From Aquatica leii (lineage: Eukaryota; Arthropoda; Insecta; Coleoptera; Lampyridae): a DNA stretch of 64,000 bases. Where the stretch lies: the NCBI GenBank assembly GCA_035610365.1, contig CM069432.1:185551027-185615026 (forward strand), given 5' to 3'. This document shows positions 59,547 through 64,000 of this stretch, in pieces. Position 1 is the first letter of the stretch, and every line of letters begins with the position of its first letter. The position numbers and the translations under genes were made by a program. A model generated the notes under the pieces. That model was given only the letters and a program-made list of their open reading frames with translations, had not been told where the DNA came from and made no database searches.

Positions 59547-60452
59547 CTGAGAGTATTGTTTTGGAACGTAGCAGGAATAAAAACAAGGAACATGATTTCT
59601 GGAAGTACATCAAGGAACAGGATGTAGTGGGATTACAGGAAACATGGATGGAAGAAAAGAATGGGAGTGGTGGGAAAAGAGTTGCCGGAGGAATTTGAGT
59701 GGGTGATGCAACATGCAGAAAGAGAAAAGAAAAAGGGAGAGCAAAGGGGGATAATAACGGGAATAAGAAGAAAATGGTTGAACCAGGAAAAGAAGGAGAA
59801 AGTGCAACAGAGAAGAGGAGTTGTAGAAAGGAACATGCAGTGGGAAAAAACAAAAATAAAAGTAGTGACGGTTTATAGCAGTAGAATGAAAGAGACAAGG
59901 AAAAACATAGAAGAGATGATAGAAGAGAGGGAAGAGGAATTGATAATAGTAGGAGGGGACTTCAACGCAAGAATAGGGAAAGAGGAGGGAATACAAGAAA
60001 GAAAAGGGACGGGAAAGAGACAAACAAAGGACAAGGTGATAAATAAAGAGGGAGAGGAACTGCTGGAATTGTGCAACGAAAAAGGGTGGGAAATAATGAA
60101 CGGGTACAGAGAAGAAGATGGAAAGGGGGAATTTACGTACATAGGAGGAAGGGGAGAATCAATAATAGATTTTGTAATGACAAATGAAGAGGCCGCAGAA
60201 AAAGTAAATACATTTAAGGTGGGAGAAAGGGTAGAGTCAGACCATCAACCACTGGAATTGACAATGGAAGGAAGGGAAAGAGACGAGAGAGAGGAAGAGG
60301 AGAAGTACATAACTAAAAAAAAGTGGACAGAAGAGAGTATAAAAAGATATAAAGAGAGAATAGGGAAAACGGTATGGATAGGGAAGGAATTACAAGAAAG
60401 TGTAGAGGAAATGAGAGAGATGATGGAGAAAGCAACAGAGAGTCAGATTTAG
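59547..60452 (+). pseudogene. LINE ORF2, endonuclease domain
   Basis: The frame opens with LRVLFWNVAGI and DVVGLQETWMEEK, the N and E boxes of an APE-type endonuclease. A frameshift near 59660 moves to the 263-codon frame 59661-60452. That frame holds KIKVVTVYSS, EELIIVGGDFNARIGKEEG (D-x-N box), EFTYIGGRGESIIDFVMTN and VESDHQPLEL (S-D-H box). The domain nicks target DNA to prime reverse transcription. All catalytic boxes are kept, so only the frameshift and the TAG at about 60450 stop it. Confidence 0.85.
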
Positions 60453-61683
60453 AAAATGGAAGGGGAGAAAACTGGATGGAAGAAACGGTGGGATAAGGAA
60501 TGCAAGGAAGCAAAGAAAAATGCAAGAAGAGCATTAAGACAGTGGAAAAAGGGAAGAAAGAAAAAGAAGAATACAAAGAAGCAGTAAAAATATACAAAAA
60601 CATGCGACAGAAAGAAGGAGGAAAACAAAAAGAAACAAAAGGAGCAGTTCAAAGGAATAAACACGGAAGAAGATGTATGGAAGTACCTAAAGAAGCAGAG
60701 GAAAAAAAAACAGGACGACAAAGGGAATAAAAATTAAAGAATGGGAGATATATTTTCGGAACCTGTTGGGAGGGGAAGAACAAAATCAGGAAAAAGAAAA
60801 AAGGAAAGACGCGGTAGTAAGACAAGAAGAGGGAGATAGGGATAGAATAAGGGAGGAAGAAGTAATAGAGGCCATAAAGAATATAAAAAAAGGAAAGGCG
60901 ACAGGAGAAGATGGGATACAAGGAGAAGAGTGGATATACGGGGGAGAAAATGTAGCAAAAAGGATGACGGAAATAATAAACAAAATATGGAAAGGGGAAG
61001 GATTCCCAGAGAGATGGAGAGAGGGAATAATATGCCCAATACATAAAAAAGGCGAAAAAAATAAAGTCGAGAATTATAGAGGGGTAACATTATTGATCTC
61101 GGCATACAAATTGTACGCGACAATACTGCAAGAAAGATTACAGAAGGAAATAGAGGAAAGAAGTTTGGTACCAGACGGACAAGCGGGATTCAGAAAAGGA
61201 AGAAGGGCGATAGACAACATATATATAATGAAACACTTAGCAAATAAAGAACTAGAAAAAAGAGGGAAAATGGTAGCACTATTCGTAGACCTAAAAGCTG
61301 CTTCTGACAAAGTGAATAGGGAAAAGCTGTGGGAATATATGAAAAGAAAAAAAATCAATGAAAGATTAATACAAAGAATAGAGGAAATATACGAAGAAAC
61401 GAGAAGCAGGGTTAAAGTGAATGGGGAAGAGAGTGAGAAATTCATAACAAAGAGAGGGTTGAGGCAGAGATGTCCACTGAGCCCAAGCCTGTTCTCGGTA
61501 TATACGGGGGATCTGGAAGAGACAATGAGAGGACAACAGACAGGAGGGATAGTGGTAGGGAAAGCTAAGGTATGGTCGTTGTCGTATGCGGATGACATAG
61601 TGCTGGTGGCTAAGGAGGAAAAGAAAATGAAAGAGATGATGAAAACGCTAGAGAAATATATGAAAAAAAAGAAATGGAAGTAA
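60453..61683 (+). pseudogene. LINE ORF2, linker and reverse transcriptase
   Basis: A Lys/Glu-rich linker (KKRWDKECKEAKKNARRALR in 60480-60530) leads to the RT in the 305-codon frame 60766-61683. The RT shows KKGKATGEDGIQGEEW, GIICPIHKKGEKNKVENYRG, GFRKGRRAIDNIYIM, ALFVDLKAASDKVNREKLW (motif A), GLRQRCPLSPSLFSVYTGDL and SLSYADDIVLVAKEE, with YADD at 61585-61596. Motif A has KAASD where KAFD is usual. The frame shifts at about 61670 into the C-terminal part. It makes cDNA from the element RNA at the nicked target. Confidence 0.88.
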
Positions 61684-62655
61684 ACACGGAGAAAACAAAG
61701 ATAATGATATTTAGAAAAGGAGGGGGGAAAAGAAAAAGAGAGGAGTGGAGATGGAGTGATGAGAAAGTGCAACAAGTGAAGAAATTTACATACCTGGGCT
61801 ACACGATGAAACAGGATAATAAAGAGGGAGAACACATAAAGAAAAGGGTGAAGAAAGGAAACAGGCTAATAGGACAAGTCTGGGGTGTGGGGGAAAGAAT
61901 ACTCAAGATGGATATAAAAAAAAGAAATTTACTGTTCGAAAAATTAATAAAGGGGGTGGTAATGTATGGAGCGGAAATATGGGGCTGGAAGGAGTGGAGG
62001 GAGGTAGAGGGGCTACCGGAAAAATACTGGAGATGGGTGTTAGGATTGGACAGGGATACACCGGGGTATATTGTGAGAGAGGAGGTTCAGATAGAAAAAA
62101 ATAAGGATTGAGACAGGAAAAAGAGCAATAAAATACGAGGAAGAAATGAGGGAAAGAACAGGTTGCAAAATTCTGCAAGAATGTTGGAAAGAGATAAAGG
62201 GAGGGAAAGTGAAGTACGGGCAGGAGGGCAGAGAAGAGTATTACAAAAGAAACGGGTACGCGAGTGAAGAAGTGGAGAGATTAAGACAAGTGGGGGTAGG
62301 GACAAGAGAAGAAATAATAAGGAGAGATAGAGACATCGAAAAACAAGAAAGATGGACAAAGATAAAAGAGAGCAGATATAATAGGAATTATAAAGATATT
62401 AAGGGTGAAGGGGTGCCGGAATATTTAAAAGACAGTGAGATTAAAAGCAAAAAAAGGAAAAAAATGGTGGCAAGGTTCAGATGTGGCAACGAGAAGTTAG
62501 GGAACAAATATTGGAAAGAAGAACCAGAAAAGTTGTGCAGGCTATGTGGAGAAGAAACGGAAGACCTTAACCACATGAGAAAGAGATGCAGGGAACTAAG
62601 AGAAGAGGTGATGAAAATAGTGGATATCTTAGATGAAAACGGAAAAGGAGCGTAA
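61674..62655 (+). pseudogene. LINE ORF2, C-terminal region with CCHC finger
   Basis: The frame 61674-62111 reads MEVNTEKTKIMIFRKGGGKR, KFTYLGYTMKQD, GVVMYGAEIWGWKEWREVEG and YWRWVLGLDRDTPGYIVREE. A stop at 62109-62111 and a frame change lead to 62146-62655, which ends with CRLCGEETEDLNHMRKRC. That is a C-X2-C-X8-H-X4-C finger of the kind at the end of many non-LTR ORF2 proteins. The AEIWGW block is typical of this LINE family. The 3' UTR runs from about 62656 to 62787. Confidence 0.8.
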
Positions 62656-62787
62656 TGGATGGAGAAAGTATGGAGCAGGAGGAAAAAGTTAAGGGGGGAG
62701 AAGGGATAAGAAAATGTAGTATATATGTATAGACAACACGACCAAATTTGTAAGCCAAATGGCAATGAATACAGTTAAACTTATATA

Positions 62788-62802
62788 TACAACCAAGAAC
62801 AA
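62788..62802 (+). repeat. LINE target-site duplication, right copy
   Basis: TACAACCAAGAACAA, identical to 58334-58348. It follows the LINE 3' end, which has a short AT tail instead of poly(A). Confidence 0.9.
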
Positions 62803-63534
62803 AAAACTTGGCTTCGTAATAATCATGGCCGTGTAGTAACGCAGTTTAAAATTTGCAAATTGTTTGGAATAGCGTATGAAAAAGCATCTACTTTGCAAAA
62901 ACTGGAATTTATCCAACTAATTCTAACATTTTCGGAGAAGCTAATTTTTCTGCAGCTGAGACAACAGAATGAGAACGTAATCAAGATGAACTTTTCCAAG
63001 ACACCAATAATGTTAATTCCAATGTTGAAGAGCATGTAGGTGATATGCCGCAACCAGATATTGTGATGCAAGAAGATGCTAGATCAATTACTGCCCAACC
63101 CGGTCCATCAGGTTAAAATGTTTTATCACTTCTTAAGAACCAAAACACTCAAGAGGGGTTAACTATCCCGGGTCCTTTCGCATTTTTAAATTCACCTAGA
63201 GACTTGTGTCCAGTGCCACAAGCTAAAACAGCAATGAGACAAAATAATCTTAGGCAAGGTAGGACGGTAGTCTTGACAGAATCGCCCTATAAAAACGGAA
63301 GAAGTCCTAAATAGACAAAAATCAAAACGCATTACAGTAAAAAGAAACCTGTCGTATGTTAATACTAAAAAAAACGAAAAAACAAAAAACTGTTTGTCAA
63401 GCAGCGTCAAGTTCTGATAAAAAATGTTGTTATCAAGTTCTGATGACGACAATGAAGAATCTGATGGATTGTGTTTATACTGTCATAAATCATACTATAA
63501 AACAAAAAAAATGATGGGTGAGTTTAATGCATAA
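62803..63534 (+). pseudogene. Pogo/Tigger-like transposase, 3' part
   Basis: Directly after the second copy of the duplication the transposase frame continues: KTWLRNNHGRVVTQFKICKL, FGIAYEKAS, then a low-complexity acidic region. Near the end is LCLYCHKSYYKTKKMMGEFN, the beginning of a Cys-rich C-terminal finger seen in some insect pogo-type transposases. The finger is cut by a stop (63532-63534). Several stops and frameshifts lie between. Confidence 0.65.
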
Positions 63535-63782
63535 CATTTCATAATTGGACTCACAAAAGAAAAAGTCCGGTATTGCCTCAAAGCTTGACCGGTTTAACCC
63601 GTATGCTGGGAGTAAAATCGGACAAGATAATATAAAAAAAAACTGTTTTTTTATGTTTAAATGTATAGTATTTCATTATTATTATATATTTTCTAAGCCA
63701 GTATATATCAAATGTTAAGAATGTGTATTCATTTACTTTTTAATTGAATATTCGAATTTTTTACGCCATTTTATTCTTAATC

Positions 63783-63808
63783 GTTCGATTATGCCCCACA
63801 TTCCCCTA
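63783..63808 (-). repeat. Pogo-like right terminal inverted repeat
   Basis: The reverse complement reads AGGGGAATGTGGGGCATAAT followed by CGAACG, matching the left end, with TA at the outer edge. Confidence 0.75.
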
Positions 63809-63812
63809 CATA

Positions 63813-64000
63813 AACATATAAATACTAGGCAGGTGGTTTTTTAAAGTTAAATTATCTGTAAGCTTAGACAAAGTGTACGTAGTAAAATGAACGTAATAAA
63901 CAAAATTAAAAATCGTTTAATTAACGTCTAAACATGGTCTTTCGAGCAAAATTATAATTTAATCGTATTCAATTAATATAACGTAAATCCAAACAAAATC
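63813..64000. other. AT-rich flank of the pogo-like element
   Basis: No supported feature. Confidence 0.35.

Larger units (their letters stand above)
58349..62787 (+). mobile_element. Nearly full-length purine-rich LINE (about 4.4 kb)
   Basis: A non-LTR retrotransposon is bounded by a perfect 15-bp target-site duplication. It has a 5' UTR (58349-58779), ORF1 (58780-59413), and ORF2 with endonuclease, RT and a C-terminal CCHC finger (59547-62655). The coding strand is almost entirely A and G, and the opposite strand therefore shows long spurious T/C-rich frames. A few frameshifts and one stop break the ORFs. The intact duplication and ends suggest fairly recent insertion. I leave the clade open between the I/Jockey-like groups. 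Confidence 0.9.
57220..63812 (+). mobile_element. Pogo/Tigger-like DNA transposon, split by a LINE
   Basis: Terminal inverted repeats GTGGGGCATAATCG lie at both ends (about 57229-57243, and inverted at 63787-63800), each next to TA. Between them is a transposase with a psq/CENP-B type helix-turn-helix and a DDE domain. The LINE at 58349-62787 interrupts the DDE domain. Without the LINE the element would be about 2.1 kb, a normal size for pogo elements. Further CGGAC-type repeats sit inside both ends (57241-57261 and 63570-63625). Confidence 0.8.

Noticed and set aside
58728-62765. Many long minus-strand frames rich in Leu, Phe, Ser and Pro that look like membrane proteins
   Set aside because: They are antisense shadows of the purine-rich LINE. 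The plus strand shows ordered ORF1, EN, RT and CCHC motifs.
1-64000. CRISPR array or bacterial-type operons
   Set aside because: No regularly spaced direct repeats and no prokaryotic gene organisation. All evidence points to an insect nuclear genome.

Overview
This is an AT-rich stretch of animal, almost certainly insect, nuclear genome. The main evidence is an intact kekkon-family receptor gene (LRR-Ig-TM, a family described from insects), a very high density of insect-type transposon remains, and long gene-poor AT-rich spacers. I see no bacterial operons, CRISPR array, or rRNA or tRNA genes.

The only intact host gene I can support is at 40233-42272 (+). It is a single-exon, 679-codon kekkon-like transmembrane protein with a GC-richer 5' flank (about 39950-40232) and a probable 3' UTR with AATAAA signals up to about 43190. 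Possible host exons or orphan gene fragments are at 22916-23272 (-) and 50221-50508 (-). I do not recognise either.

Nearly everything else that codes is a decayed mobile element. From left to right: Ty3/gypsy gag-PR-RT remnant (1440-4110, -); LINE RT fragment (4290-4860, +); piggyBac deletion derivative with TTAA ends (5729-6332); 3' end of a CR1/Jockey-type LINE with a TTAC tail (9290-10275, +); Penelope-like element (10634-12310, -); two broken RING-finger segments (12361-12656 and 13140-13299, +); piggyBac transposase pseudogene (13320-14719, -); LINE fragments at 15590-15845 (-), 19500-19910 (+) and 20130-20940 (-); foldback repeat (22396-22600); Crypton-like tyrosine recombinase (26065-26545, -); Harbinger transposase (27425-28130, -); SWIM/YqaJ-type element protein (33178-33720, -); a LINE (34010-37910, -) split by a second piggyBac derivative (34813-35348); a longer Penelope-like element with inverted flanks and a GIY-YIG domain (46630-49405, +); a basic ORF next to direct repeats (50780-52158); and a long hairpin (54151-54280).

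The right end is a nested structure. A pogo/Tigger-like DNA transposon (about 57220-63812) has a transposase reading frame interrupted by a nearly full-length LINE of about 4.4 kb (58349-62787). The LINE is bounded by a perfect 15-bp target-site duplication and its coding strand is extremely purine-rich. Just upstream are a long near-perfect palindrome (56723-56863) and the most interesting item in the window: a type I hammerhead ribozyme fold (56929-56992) at the tip of a longer hairpin. All stems are intact but the catalytic G12 position reads A.

The window therefore records layered transposition (piggyBac into LINE, LINE into pogo, truncated Penelope copies with inverted ends) around one conserved neural receptor-type gene.
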